64,000 nucleotides of DNA from Ichthyophis bannanicus. Lineage: Eukaryota; Chordata; Amphibia; Gymnophiona; Ichthyophiidae. A program made the translations under genes and the position numbers. This document shows, piece after piece, positions 1-10,695 of this stretch. The notes beneath the pieces were generated by a model. It saw nothing but the letters and a program-made list of their open reading frames with translations, ran no database searches and was not told the origin of the DNA. The stretch's first letter is position 1. Every line of letters begins with the position of its first letter. The stretch is taken from the NCBI GenBank assembly GCA_033557465.1, contig CM066047.1, positions 3,410,001-3,474,000 of the forward strand. The letters are read 5' to 3'.

Positions 1-425
1 TTTATGCTCATAGACCTCAGTAGCTGGCAGACCTTCTTGTGTTTCATACTCAATCCCGAAATCTCCAATCGGTTCATGTTAACCGACTCCAGCTCCCCCC
101 CCCATGCACACCTGCAATCTAACCAACAAGCAGCTTTCTTTTACCTCGGCCCCTCCCTATGGAACTCCCTTCCTACTGCACTTCGTCTACAGGAATCCTA
201 TCCCAAGTTTCATTCCCTTCTGAAGACCCATCTCTTCTCCTCCGCTTTTGACCTTCCCTTTGCTGTCCCCTTTTTGAATGTTTTGTATGAATGCATCTTC
301 CTTCCCTCTTTCCTATGGAAAATTGTAGTTCCTTTTCACCTCTGGGGCTTAAGCCTCTCTTTCTCATGTTTTTGGAATATTGTAAACTTCCCCGATGTTA
401 TGGGGGGCAGTATATCAAGTAACTG
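1..425 (+). mobile_element. L2-like LINE, 3' fragment
   Basis: The plus strand is open for about 140 codons and reads as the C-terminal tail that follows the reverse transcriptase in L2-type LINEs, with the local motif LGPSLWNSLP (roughly residues 48-57) and a following KFHSLLKTHLFSSAF stretch. The 3' end is a short untranslated tail with GGCAGTATATCAAG followed by an A-rich AATAAACATAAAC end. The same tail recurs at about 46900, so both belong to one L2 subfamily. The 5' part lies outside the window. Confidence 0.75.
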
Positions 426-489
426 AATAAACATAAACAAGCATATAGCTTATACATAGAAGCTCTGATATTCTACAATTCTAAGTATA

Positions 490-735
490 TATATAGCGCT
501 GAAAAATAAGATGGAAGAGTTAGAATGAAAAGATAGATACAACTGGCATCTCAGAGACCTGGTGGAAGAAGGATATAACCAATGGGGCACTGATATACCA
601 GGATACAAATTATATAGCAGTGATAGGGTAGATCAAATAGGTAGAGGGTAGTACTATATGTTAAGGAGGGCATCGAGTCAAACAGCATAAATGTTTTGCG
701 GGAAACAAAATGTAGCCTAGAATCTTTATGAATAG
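490..735 (+). mobile_element. CR1 LINE copy 1, piece 1 of 5 (endonuclease)
   Basis: The plus strand reads, with frameshifts and stops, as the start of a CR1 apurinic endonuclease domain; TGISETWW is visible near 550. It continues in the same orientation at 2699, so 736-2698 is inserted material. This is the 5'-most remnant of a CR1 copy that extends to 18172. The exact left border is uncertain. Confidence 0.65.
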
Positions 736-2190
736 AAATTCCATGTTTATGTTTATGCTTTTCTTTATGTTTATTTGCATTTCATAAATCACCCTTTCCT
801 TATCGCATCAGGGTGGTGTAGACAGTAGGAAAAGGAACACCAGTTCATAAAAGGAAAGGATAATCATTCACACCAGACAGGACGGGGAGAGAGACAAGGG
901 AGCAAAGGGAGAAACATAAAACGGGGCCTTTAGCAATGATCATGTGATAGGTAAGTCAAATGCTGTCTGAAAGAGAGATGTCTTAAGCAGAGCCTTGAAC
1001 CTGGGATAGGACGCTTTGAGTCTTTGAGGAGGGGAAGCACATTCCAGGTGGCTGGACCCAGAAAGCAGAAAGCTGCTGAGGAGTGGATGGAGGGGAGATG
1101 AGCATGGGAAGCAGTGTGAAGGTGTAAATGGTTTGCATGAATACTACGGAGGGTGAGTGGAGAAGCAACATATTGGACAGATAGCATGGGGAACCAGTGC
1201 ATAGTGCACAATGTACCAATGTAAGAAGTTTATAATGATACTGGTATTTTATTGAAGCTAATGTTAACAGACCAAAAGCGGGGTGATGTGCTCGAATGGG
1301 AAGCATGTGCAAGGAGACATACAGCAGTATTTTGAATAAGTTGAAGATGGCGAAGTTGAACTTGAGGAAGACCTAGAAAGACAACATTACAGAAGTCCAA
1401 TCTTGACATTACCAGAGAAAGAAGAAAGGTGGTCAGGGAAGAACTGGAAAGAAAAGGGTGAACGGCGCAGATCTGATGAAGTGAAAGGAAGGAACTGCGA
1501 ATCAAGGAACTAAGGTACGAGTGAAATGACAGAAAGGAATTCAGTGTGATACCTAAATAACGCATGGAATCAACCAAGGGAATAGGAGAACCAGGGAAAG
1601 TAGGGGTTAATGATGGAGAGGAAATGCTAAAAGAGAACCAGAGAGCTGCAGACTTGGAGGGGTAAAGAAGAAGGAAGTTGTCAGACATCCAGGCAGAGAT
1701 ACTTACAAGACAGGAGTTGAGGGGGGTAAATTAGGGGCGGCAGTGTCAATGTGATAGAGCAGAGTAATATCACCCGCATAGAAATGAGCTGAGATACTAT
1801 GTTTGCTGTATCAAAAGGGCAAAATATTGAATAGGAGTGGCACCAGCACCGACCACTGAGGGACACTGCAGTGAAGAGGGGAAAGAGAGGAAGCAAAAGT
1901 GCCAACAGAGACTGAAAAAGACCGAAAAGAAAGAAAGGATTGAAACCAATGAAGTACAGTACCACAGAGACAAAGATCATAAAGCCACGAGAGGAGAGAA
2001 ACATGATCAACCAAGTTGAAAGCCGAAGAGAGATCCAGAGAAACCACTATAGAAATATCACCGTGAGATTCGTGTAATTCACTCAGGAAAGAAAGAAGAA
2101 TGGTCTCTGCTGTGTCCAGGATGAAAACCAGATTGACGGGAGTGAAGAGCGTGAGTAGTCTCAAAGTTGCTTAGTGTCTCGAGTAATTTG
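736..2190 (-). mobile_element. L2-like LINE fragment, minus strand
   Basis: Minus-strand frames give consecutive blocks of a LINE reverse transcriptase and tail. A palm-type block with SLDLSSAF, then VLVPLLFNILPF (normally GSVLGPLLFN), lies at 2164-1811. A block with MRYLGITLNSF and SRLDFCN lies at 1688-1230, and a C-terminal block with FLGPATWNVLP lies at 1211-930. Several frameshifts and stops separate the blocks, so it is not functional. The left end has AT-rich ATTTATGAAATG-type 3' tail sequence. It is inserted in the CR1 endonuclease region. Confidence 0.75.
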
Positions 2191-2698
2191 GAAAGAAAAG
2201 GGAGGGTGGAAATCACTTCATTGGCTTCCCTTCCATTTCCGTGTCCAATTAAGCTTCTCCTTTTCACCTATAAGTGCAGTCACTCTTCTGCCCCTTTCTA
2301 CCTTTCCTCTCTTCTCTCTCCCTACACCCCCTCCTCGTGAACGCCACTCTTCTTCTGGCTTGCTTCTCTTTGCCCTTTTCTTCCACTGCCAACTGCGGAC
2401 TTTGGTCCTTTTATCTTGCTGCTCCTTATGCCTGGAACATACTCCCTGAGTCTGTACGTCAGCCTTCATCTTTGCCCCTTTTCAAGTCTATGATAAAGGC
2501 TCACCTCTTTGAAGCTGCTTTTGGATCCTGACCTCCTTTTTCCATGTGTCTCCTTACCCTCCTTTTCCCCTTATTCTTATCCTTTGTCTTGTCTGTCTTA
2601 ATTAGATTGTAAGCTCTCACGAGCAGGGACCTTCTCTGTGTTTGTACAGCGCTGCATACGCCTTGTAGTGCTGCATAAATGATTAGTAGTAGTAGTAG
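2191..2698 (+). mobile_element. L2-like LINE 3' fragment ending in (GTA)n
   Basis: Plus-strand frames contain WKSLHWLPFHFRVQ and later LAAPYAWNILPESVRQ, which mark the C-terminal part of L2-type ORF2. The 3' UTR holds the TTAGATTGTAAGCTC block, a TACAGCGCTGCATA block and a terminal TAG-trinucleotide run near 2685-2698, the usual end of many vertebrate L2 copies. It abuts the minus-strand L2 head to head. Because both fragments include the same C-terminal region, they are two separate insertions and not one inverted copy. Confidence 0.75.
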
Positions 2699-3192
2699 AA
2701 ACCTGGCGGTAGTGCACAGGAACTGTAGGGTCAAGGGTAAAAGGGAAAGAATGATGGTATACTACCATCCATCTGGCCAGAATGGACAGAAGATGAAATG
2801 CTAAGAGAATTTATGGAAACCAACAAAAGTGGAAACACGGTAATTATGGGTGATTTCAATTATCCCAGTATCAACTAGGCGAATGTCGCGTCAAGACATA
2901 CTAGGGAGATAAAGTTTCTAGATGAAATAAATGACTGCTTCATAAAGCAGCTGGTTCAGGAACTGAAATAAGGAAGAGCTATTTTGGACTAGTCCCTTAT
3001 GGAACACAGGAGTTGGTGCGAGAGGAATGGTGTTGGGGCCACTTTGCAGTAGTGATCATAACAGGATCAAATTCAATTTAACAGACGGGGGGAGGGCAGC
3101 AAGGAAATCTAGCATTTAACTTTCAAAAGGGAGACGATGATAAAATAAGGAAAGTGGTTAGGAAAAACTACAAGGCACAGCTACAAATATTA
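2699..3192 (+). mobile_element. CR1 LINE copy 1, piece 2 of 5 (endonuclease end)
   Basis: The plus strand continues the CR1 endonuclease domain: KRMMVYYHPS near 2740 and VIMGDFNYPSI near 2840, the latter being the catalytic GDFN box of LINE endonucleases. Stops and indels are frequent. The sequence stops being CR1-like near 3192 and resumes with reverse transcriptase at about 4956. Confidence 0.75.
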
Positions 3193-3194
3193 AG

Positions 3195-4955
3195 GGCCTA
3201 ATATTTACCCCACTACGGCACAAAGAACTGCTGCCAACCCTTAACATTGGATATTCAATGCCACGGCAATGGCATTGAATTACCAGCATTGCCGCACATG
3301 CCCCGGAGCCACCAAGGTTAACTAGCTAACAGCAAGCCAAAAACTGGCCTAGTTTTAGCTGCGGATTGCTAATCTGGTAGCAGTTGTCACCTGGGGGCCA
3401 ACCCAGCGCCTAGGGCACGGAGGGTTGGTCTGCCTGGGGATTCTAATTCAAGGAGTATGGCATGGCATTTGCTCCTGCAATGCCTTATGGGAATAGTAGT
3501 CCCTTTTACCCTCTGAGAAAAGAAGAAATTGTAGTTGAGTGGTTTCAGGCAAATGACAAGGATTTATTTCCCTTTCCAAGAAGATTAAGTGCATGTGGTA
3601 AACTTAGGACAGTTGCCATATAATTGGCCTGAGGAATACATTCAGGAACTAAGGTAACCAGCCTCTTTAGCTTCAGGCTTTAAAACGTGCAGTGCTCAGT
3701 ACAAACAAAAGCAAACAGCTTCTCATAACAAAAGAAAATGTTCCCTTTTCTTCTGCTGCTTTCCCAGCCTTCTTAATATATTGTTCAGCAGAGATTTTCA
3801 ATATTGTCAGCAAGAGACAAAGTGCAATCCATCTGATTATCTGCTACGTCATTGATATCAGAGTCTATCTGCATCTCTCCTAAGTCAGCGTCAGTTGGGT
3901 GTGCCTGCAAGCTGCTATACTGCGTTTTAAAACAAACTTCTTCTCTGCCTTCACGTGGCTTCCCTTTGTAGCACTCTGAGCAGGGCTGTGAAGTACCATA
4001 TATACTGGAGTTGCTGCTTGGGGAGCCTAAAACTTCCTGGCAACTACAAGGAAATATTTTAAAACTAGGTTCAAATCTGGACATGTTGTGAAGCCTACCT
4101 TTTGGCTTTAAAGAGGAAGGAATTCTCTGTTCTGCTGGGTCAGAAAAGTTCCCAAACACCGGTTGTGTTTTCTTGCCTTTTAGCTTATCAGCTTCTGCCT
4201 CAGACGTATAAGTATTCTCATACCAGTATGTCTCTCTCCCTGGAGCTTCTGAGTTTTCCCAAGCCAGCCTCTCAGGAGGTTTCTCCTTCCTCCTGCCTTT
4301 ACTGGATGGCACTGGCCCTGTGTTGCTCACACTTGGCTTTTGGGCTTTGGCTTTCTGGGTCCTTACTCCTCCTTGACTCCTTTTGGTCAGCGTGCTCCCT
4401 TGCTTGATCCCCTGCTGGATCCCTTGCCTTTGTCTTTGCTCTTGTCCAGGTGTCTCTCTCTCGGAGCTTCCTTGGAACTCCTGCTCCTTCTCTTCCTCCT
4501 TCCTCCTCATCCTCCTGGTCCAATTTAATGACCACTTTTTATAATCCTGTTTCTCAGGGCTTAGCTCTGCCCCTCCCCCAACCAGGTGTTTCTCATTAAC
4601 TCCTGAGCTTGGGGATACGCTACAGCATGGGCGTGCCTGTTCAGTTCGTGACTCTTTTTGTTTACCTTTTCCTTGAAAACATTGAGCCATGTGCTCTGAC
4701 TGCCTGTCAGTTTCTGAAACAAAATCCTCTTCTCTCCCTATCTCCATAGGCTCAGAAGGGTCTTCAACATGACACAGTACAATATCGCCGCTACCCGGTT
4801 AGCAGCAGTCTCTGCCTCCGCTCTGTCCCAGAACACCCCCAACACACCCCGATGCTAACCACAGAGCACTGAGGCATGTAGTGGGCTTTGAAGGGGATAT
4901 TCAACAGCACTAACCATGTAAGTGTCGTTGAATATCCCGATTTAGAATAGCATAT
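3195..4955. other. Unclassified inserted segment with imperfect palindromes at both ends
   Basis: This stretch separates the CR1 endonuclease from the CR1 reverse transcriptase and has no LINE, SINE or LTR signature that I recognise. Near the left end (about 3247-3282) a GGATATTCAATGCC arm pairs with a GGCATTGAAT arm. Near the right end (about 4900-4941) a GGGATATTCAAC/GTTGAATATCCC-type pair occurs. Such end-proximal palindromes suggest a DNA transposon derivative. The interior carries a 320-codon open frame on the minus strand. No target-site duplication is obvious. Confidence 0.4.
3785..4747 (-). CDS. Unrecognised 320-codon ORF
   Basis: An uninterrupted minus-strand frame from ATG at 4747 to a stop at 3785, unusual in a region otherwise full of stops. 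The product is hydrophilic. The N-terminal half is rich in Lys, Glu, Arg and Gln (KEEEKEQE, QEQRQRQG). The middle has a Ser/Lys-rich stretch and a Cys-containing part (FPCSCQEV, CSECYKG). The C-terminus is acidic (MQIDSDINDVADNQMDC). I see no signal peptide, membrane segment or catalytic motif. The frame stays open upstream of the ATG for about 16 codons, so the start could be elsewhere or spliced. It could be a transposon-encoded structural protein, a host retrocopy fragment or a chance ORF. Confidence 0.35.
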   Translation of the reverse strand: MEIGREEDFVSETDRQSEHMAQCFQGKGKQKESRTEQARPCCSVSPSSGVNEKHLVGGGAELSPEKQDYKKWSLNWTRRMRRKEEEKEQEFQGSSERETPGQEQRQRQGIQQGIKQGSTLTKRSQGGVRTQKAKAQKPSVSNTGPVPSSKGRRKEKPPERLAWENSEAPGRETYWYENTYTSEAEADKLKGKKTQPVFGNFSDPAEQRIPSSLKPKGRLHNMSRFEPSFKIFPCSCQEVLGSPSSNSSIYGTSQPCSECYKGKPREGREEVCFKTQYSSLQAHPTDADLGEMQIDSDINDVADNQMDCTLSLADNIENLC

Positions 4956-5336
4956 CACTTGGACTAGATGTTATATATTCCAGGGTGCTGAAAGAACTCA
5001 AAAGTGAAATGGTAGACCTACTATTAGTAATTTATAACCAAATATTAAAATCATGAATAGTACCTGAAGATTGGAGAGTGGCCAACACAATGCCAGTGTT
5101 TAAAGATAGTAGCAGGTGTGCTTTGGAAAACTACAGAACGGTAAGCCTGACATGAGTGCCAGGCAAAATGACAGAAACGATTACAGAGAACAGTATTTCT
5201 GAACATTAGTCAGTCATGATTTAAAGGGACAAAGCCAAATGGATTTAGTCAATCCAAGTCTTGCCTCACCATTCTGCTATATTTATTTTGAAGGAATAAG
5301 CATACAGATTAAGGTGAGCCAGTTGATATAGTGTAT
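4956..5336 (+). mobile_element. CR1 LINE copy 1, piece 3 of 5 (RT start)
   Basis: The plus strand reads as the start of CR1 reverse transcriptase with YSRVLKELKSEM near 4975, PEDWRVAN near 5060 and a YRTVSLT-type block near 5130. It ends at GTGTAT (5331-5336), where DIRS element A is inserted. The reading resumes at 11103 with FHKAFDKIFHK, so no CR1 sequence was lost or duplicated at the insertion point. Confidence 0.85.
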
Positions 5337-5384
5337 AGCGTAGTTACTCACCTGTAACAGGTGTTCTCCAGGAGCAGCAGGAAT

Positions 5385-5522
5385 CAGTCCTCACATATGG
5401 GTGACGTCGGCGCCGACGGAGCCCTCGCGGAGCAATTTTCCCCAGCTTTCAAAGAAAGCCTTTGGGAATTGCAGCGCGCATGCGCGGTCCTCTTCCCGCC
5501 CAAGGGTGCCATCTTGCTCAGT
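5385..5522. repeat. DIRS A inverted terminal repeat, left copy
   Basis: Reverse complement of 10942-11079 over 138 positions with few mismatches. It contains TGACGTCG at 5402-5409 (CRE-type), CGCGCATGCGCG at 5475-5486 (NRF1-type palindrome) and GCCATCTTG at 5508-5516 (YY1-type). This is the 3' repeat of the minus-strand element. Confidence 0.92.
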
Positions 5523-5602
5523 CAGATGACATAGCAAAAAGAGAGCAAAAACTAGCAAAAACGAAAGCATAAAACTGCAACTCCAAGGGGAGGAGGGAGG
5601 GT

Positions 5603-5701
5603 TGTGAGGACTGATTCCTGCTGCTCCTGGAGAACACCTGTTACAGGTGAGTAACTACGCTTTCTCCAGGACCAAGCAGGAAGTCAGTCCTCACATATGG
5701 G
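5603..5701. repeat. DIRS A internal complementary region
   Basis: Positions 5603-5661 are the reverse complement of the left extremity 5337-5395, and 5662-5701 are the reverse complement of the right extremity 11063-11102. The two ends therefore meet at 5661/5662. This arrangement, with both extremities represented side by side just inside the 3' repeat, is diagnostic of DIRS elements and is thought to template closure of a circular DNA intermediate. Confidence 0.93.
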
Positions 5702-5839
5702 ACTCCCAAGCTTAAGGCTACCGGAGACCCTAGACACAAAAATGAGCTCCCTCTAGCTCAGCAGCACAGAAGGAAGGAATCTTCTCTGAATACGTCTCCA
5801 ACCGGTAGCCCAACATCCGGGATGGAGGGTAGGAGTTGC

Positions 5840-7396
5840 CTATACCTCGAAGAGGTTACGGAGGACTGCCTGTCCGAAAGCACTGTCCCTGCGGGACTCC
5901 CTCTCCAGGCAGTAATGGGCTGCAAAAGTCTGGCTTGAAGACCAAGTAGCGGCCCGGCAGATGTCTGCCAACGGAACAGAGCGGAGGTAAGCCACTGACG
6001 TAGCCTTCGCCCGAACACGATGAGCGGTGACTCTACCTTCCAGCACGAGGCCCGCAGCCTCGTAAGCCCAAGCGATGCAGTCCGCAATCCAGATGGACAG
6101 AGTACGCTTGGAGACAAGGAGCCCCAACTTGTTGGGGTCATAAGACACGAAGAGCTGAACAGCCCTTCGGTGCTCCCACGTACGGTCCAGGTAGAAGTTC
6201 AGCACCCTTCTACAGTCCAGGGTATGCAGGACCATTTCAGCTCGGCTGGAGTGTGGCCTGGGAAAGTAGGTCGGAAGTACCACCTCCTGGTTGATGTGAA
6301 AAGGGGAAACCACTTTAGGAAGAAACTTAGGGTGAGTCCGTAGGACTACCCGGTTCTTGTAGAACCTAGTGTAAGGAGGATCAGATACCAGGGCCTGCAG
6401 CTCACTAACGCGTCTAGCAGAAGTGAGGGCCACCAAGAACAAGGTTTTCCAGGAAAGAAAACAAAGAGGATAGGTAGCCATAGGCTCAAAAGGCGGACAG
6501 GTAAGCCGCTGTAAAACCACATTGAGATCCCAGCTCGGGGCTGGCGGGTGCAAAGGTGGTTTAAGGAGTAGGAGGCCCCGGAGAAAACGAGCCACCAGAG
6601 GGTGGCTGGAAAGAGGCCTACCATCCACCGGTAGGTGGTGCGCAGAAATAGCACTGAGGTGGACCTTGACCGAGTTGGACTTAAGTCCAAGATTGGAAAG
6701 GGAAAGCAAGTACTGCAAGACCACTGATGTTGAACAGGAGAAGGGGTCATGCGACTGCTGAGTACACCAGACGGAGAACAGACGCCACTTAAGAGCGTAG
6801 GACGTCCGGGTGGAAGGCCTCCTGGAGGCCAAGACGACCTCTTCCACATCTGGAGGTAGCTGGAGAGGAGCAAGGACTACCCTTTCAGCAGCCAGGCCAT
6901 CAGATGAAGGGACCGAAGGTTGGGGTGCAGGAGCGTCCCCTGATCCTGCGAGAGGAGGTCGGGCTGAAACCCCAGAGGAAGAGGGGTGTCCACCGCCAGC
7001 TGCATCAGAAGCGGGAACCAAGGTTGTCTCGGACACCGGGGAGCTACTAGGATCACCGACGCCTTGTCTCTGAGAACTTTGAAGAGCGTCCGAGACACCA
7101 GAGGCATGGGTGGAAAGGCATACAAGAGGCCTGTGGACCATGGAATCAGAAAAGCATCCGCCGCTACCCGGAGAGGATGCGGCTGTCGAGAGCAGAATCT
7201 GGGAAGCTGCCGGTTCAGAGGACTGGCGAACAGATCCATGGTGGGGAGGCCCCACCGGAGAAAGATCCGCTGAACCACAAGGGGATCCAATCTCCACTCG
7301 TGCGGTTGGAGGATCCTGCTCAGTTTGTCTGCCAGGTAGTTCTCTTGACCTGGGAGATAGACAGCTTTGAGGACGAGGTTGCGATGGACGGCCCAA
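5840..7396 (-). CDS. DIRS A tyrosine recombinase
   Basis: An open frame of 518 codons, of which the C-terminal 300 or so are the recombinase; the upstream part overlaps the RT/RNase H frame and may be untranslated. The catalytic residues of the tyrosine-recombinase family are visible: Arg at 328/329 in TSARRVSEL, His459 and Arg462 in AHRVRAK, and the nucleophile Tyr495 in AAHYCLE. It would integrate a circular cDNA intermediate without target duplication. The element's own insertion site shows no duplication. This frame is intact although gag and pol of the same element are broken. The true start codon cannot be set from sequence. Confidence 0.9.
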   Translation of the reverse strand: MGRPSQPRPQSCLSPRSRELPGRQTEQDPPTARVEIGSPCGSADLSPVGPPHHGSVRQSSEPAASQILLSTAASSPGSGGCFSDSMVHRPLVCLSTHASGVSDALQSSQRQGVGDPSSSPVSETTLVPASDAAGGGHPSSSGVSARPPLAGSGDAPAPQPSVPSSDGLAAERVVLAPLQLPPDVEEVVLASRRPSTRTSYALKWRLFSVWCTQQSHDPFSCSTSVVLQYLLSLSNLGLKSNSVKVHLSAISAHHLPVDGRPLSSHPLVARFLRGLLLLKPPLHPPAPSWDLNVVLQRLTCPPFEPMATYPLCFLSWKTLFLVALTSARRVSELQALVSDPPYTRFYKNRVVLRTHPKFLPKVVSPFHINQEVVLPTYFPRPHSSRAEMVLHTLDCRRVLNFYLDRTWEHRRAVQLFVSYDPNKLGLLVSKRTLSIWIADCIAWAYEAAGLVLEGRVTAHRVRAKATSVAYLRSVPLADICRAATWSSSQTFAAHYCLERESRRDSAFGQAVLRNLFEV

Positions 7397-9146
7397 GAGC
7401 AGAGCTTCTGTGCTTCCTGACAGAGAAGGAAGGAGCCGGTTCCGCCTTGTTTGTTCACGTAGAACATGGCAACCTGATTGTCTGGTGAGAAATCAGGTGA
7501 GAGAAGGCTTTGAGCGCTAGGCGGATGGCCCTGAGCTCCAGGAAGTTGATCTGCTGAGCGGACTCCCAAGGAGTCCAGAGACCCTGAGTACAAGTCCCTT
7601 GGCAATGTGCTCCCCAACCCTGGAGAGAAGCATCGGTCGTCAGGACCCGAGAATGTGTAGGGGGCTGAAAAGTCACCCCCAGCACTAGGTTTGGCAGATG
7701 AAGCCACCACCGCAGAGAGGAGACCAGCTGGTCGGAGATCTGTACGGAGTCCGCTAGGCTCCCAGTGGCCTGATGCCATTGTTTGCGAAGGCACCATTGA
7801 GCAGGTCGCATGTTCAGGCGGGCATTGGGGGTTACATGGACCGTGGAAGCCATATGGCCGAGCAGTCTCAGAAATTGCCTGGCCGAGACCAGGGAATTGC
7901 TGTGAAAGCGGCTGGCGAGATCCATGAGCCTCTGGGCCCTGTCCAGAGGCAGGAAGGCCCGCGCCTGAAGAGTGTCCTACCTGGCGCCGATGAATTCTAG
8001 ATCTTGAGAGGGGAGCAAAGTGGACTTTGCGAAGTTTATGACAAAACCCAAGTGCTGGAGCAGAGCCACAGTGCGATGAGTAGCCTGAGTGGCTTCTTGG
8101 GCAGACTGGGCCCTGATGAGCCAGTCGTCCAGGTATGGGAACACAAAGAGACCTTGAAGTCTCAGATAGGCCACCACCACTGCTAGGCATTTGGTGAACA
8201 CTCTGGGGGCGGAGGATAGGCCGAAAGGCAGTACTCTGTACTGGTAATGGTGTCCGCCCACAACAAACCTGAGGTATTGTCTGTGGTTGGGATGAATAAG
8301 GATATGAGTATACGCATCCTTTAGATCTAAGGAGCATAGCCAGTCTCCCTGCTGGAGGTAGGGCAGCAGGATTCCAAGGGTAAGCATTTTGAACTTTTCC
8401 TTTGCAAGGAACTTGTTGAGGTTTCGCAAGTCTAGGATGGGTCTGAGGCCTCCTGTTCTTTTCGGAATCAGGAAGTATCTGGAATAAAACCCTTGACCCT
8501 TCAGGTGGTGGGGCACCGGTTCCACGGCTTGTTCCTGAACAAGACTTGCTAACTCCTGAAGGAGTAAGTCCCTGTGCAGAGGGCGTCTGGAAGGCTCCCC
8601 TGGAAAGTAGGAAGGAGGTACCTGGTGAAAATGAAGAAGATAGTTCAAAAGGGCTATCTGAAGCACCCAGGTATCTGTGGTGATGTTGGACCACCTGTGG
8701 GCAAAGTGGACCAGCCGGCCTCCTGTGCTGAGAGAAACCAGTTGAGGGGGAGAGGCTATGCTGAGAAAGTCAAAAACCCCCACCCTGCTGAGCAGGGGCC
8801 GGTGGTGCAGGCTTGGGGGCTTGCTGCCTACGGGACCCATTACCCCGTCCCTTGGCCTGCTTTCCCTGTGGGGGAGCTGGTGAGGCCTGATACTGAGGGT
8901 AGTATTTATAGGCAGCACCTTTCCTCGAGTAAAAGGGCTTTTTCCCCGAGGCCTTCTTCTTTTGAGAAGGGGCAGAGGTCTTCTTTGAGAGACGAGTCCT
9001 GGTGAGAGTCTCCGTCTCGATTTGTGCAGCCTTCTCATCCATGGGCTTGCCAAAGAGGTTATCACCTCGGCAGGGGACATCGACCAACTTGTCCTGTACC
9101 CAGGGCTCGAGGTCAGACGTCTGAAGCCAAGCCTGGCGGCGTCCAC
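6877..9146 (-). pseudogene. DIRS A RT/RNase H/methyltransferase-like ORF, broken
   Basis: From 9146 the frame encodes a reverse transcriptase with IPKRTGGLRPILDLR, SLDLKDAYTHI and FPYLDDWLI, the last holding the catalytic YLDD. A stop codon interrupts it at 7977-7979, where A2 reads Leu. The same frame resumes at 7925 with the RNase H start VLTTDASLQGWGAH and INFLELRAIRLAL. Near 7490 a deletion of about 20 bases shifts the frame. The rest of RNase H (DNQVAMFYVNK) and a DAM-like domain (MDLFASPLNR, YAFPP) follow in another frame to 6877. The 5' end overlaps gag and the 3' end overlaps the recombinase frame. No enzyme can be made from this copy without two corrections. Confidence 0.88.
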
Positions 9147-10695
9147 CGATGCCGGCTGCGGCTACTCGAGCCGAAGCCTCAAAACCATCATAGGCTACTC
9201 GAGAGATAAACTTGGAGCACTCCCGAATACCAGTAGACAAGGATTGGAACCTCTGCAAAGGTTCGTCGGAGAGACCAGCAGAGAACCCGGCTATTTCCTT
9301 AGCCAGGTCTCGGAGATACATGCCCATGTAGAGCTGGTATGTCTGGACTCGACAAGCAAGCATAGAGCCCTGGAAGCACTTCCTACCGAGGGCATCCAGG
9401 CTTCGGGCTTCCCTACCCGGGGGCACCGAGGAGTGCATTTTTTGACTCTTCAGTCTACGCATGGCCGATTCCACCACCATGGAATGGTGCGGTAGTTGTG
9501 CCTTTTGGAACCCGGGGCTCTTGCGGACTCGATAAATGGAATCGACCCGCTTGCTTAACACCGGCGACGACGCCGGGCTCTCCCACATGCGGAAGAGAAG
9601 CCGTTCCAGCATTGGAGGAACCGGTACAATAAAGGCCTCCTTCGGGGGAGAGTCATATTGGAGGGCATCGAGTTCTTCGACTCGAGACTCCTCCTCGGGA
9701 TCCGCAGGGAAGGCCAAGGCTTTGGCCATATCCCTCACGAAGTCCGAGAACCGGGTATCCTCCGGTGGGGACCGTCTCCGAGGTTCGGACTCGGGGGAGT
9801 CCGAAGGGACACACCGAGTCCGAAAGGAACCAGGTGACTCTTCGTCCTCAGATTCCTAGGCCGACTCCTCGGAGGAGGAGTCGACCGGCTCCGGTCGGGT
9901 GGGCACTGATGCCATCCGCCCCGACGCCGAGGGAGTCGGTGTCGACGACCTCGGTCCCGAACGGGAGGCCGAAGGAGACCTCGACCGAGGATCAACTCGA
10001 ACCCTCATGGACTCGAGGATCGGCTCGGTCTCCGGGGTCGACTTGGAGGTCGACGTCCCGGCGGTCAGGGCAGAAGCGCCAGCGAGGCCAGCGATCAATG
10101 CCCGCTGCTGGTCCAAGAAGGCAGACAAACTGCACTCCAAGGCCGTCAACCTGAGTCCGAGCTCAGGAGACCCAGCAGCCCCCGACTCGGGCCCCGACGG
10201 CGTCGGGCCCGACGTCGGGTCCTTCGGAGGCGAGTCCACGAGGACAACAGTACTTACGTGAGCGGGCAAGTCCACCTCGAGTCGAGGATGTTTTGACGGC
10301 CTTTCCGACTCCAAGGACCCGGGACGGGAATCGGGGCTATGCGACCTGGCCCTCGAGGAACCAGGAGCGTCCACCGATCCCGCCCTCGCGGGTTTCTTCT
10401 TCCGATGATGCTCCCGGGTAGGAGACCCCCTTTCAGAGGAACTCCGACGATGCTCAGGACCAGAGTCCCGAGACGTCGAAGCCTCTGACGAGGTCCGAGC
10501 CCGGCCGGAGTCAGAGAAGATACGCTCCCGCTGGTGCTGCCGACTCCTCAATGCTTTTGAGGACATTTTGCCGCATGGCATGCAGATCATGGGGTCATGA
10601 TCTGGGCCGAGGCAGCTGAGGCAGAAGTCATGAGTGTCTGTAAGAGACATAAGTTTCTTACAGAGGTCACACTTTTTGAAACCACTGGCCGCCAT
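8770..10695 (-). pseudogene. DIRS A gag-like gene with one nonsense codon
   Basis: Start taken as the ATG at 10695 (MAASGFKKC), which matches the A2 start; the frame is open further upstream but only into the terminal region. The N-terminus has a paired Cys cluster (CDLC, then CLSC, then CMPC) that looks like a zinc-binding module. A long Ser/Arg-rich middle and a C-terminal block follow, with SPGFQKAQLPHHSMVVESA shared with A2 and closely matched in element C. At 9856-9858 a TAG replaces the Trp codon present in A2; the frame then continues to 8770 with no shift. The likely role is a nucleocapsid-like RNA-binding protein. It overlaps the RT frame by about 375 bases. Confidence 0.85.

Noticed and set aside
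736..2698. A single L2 copy with a twin-priming inversion
   Set aside because: Both the minus and the plus fragments contain the same C-terminal region, so they must be two insertions.
6877..8694. 605-codon minus-strand frame in DIRS A taken as a separate protein
   Set aside because: Only the 3' part (from about 7490) matches RNase H and the methyltransferase-like block after a frameshift; the 5' part is an out-of-phase shadow of the RT.
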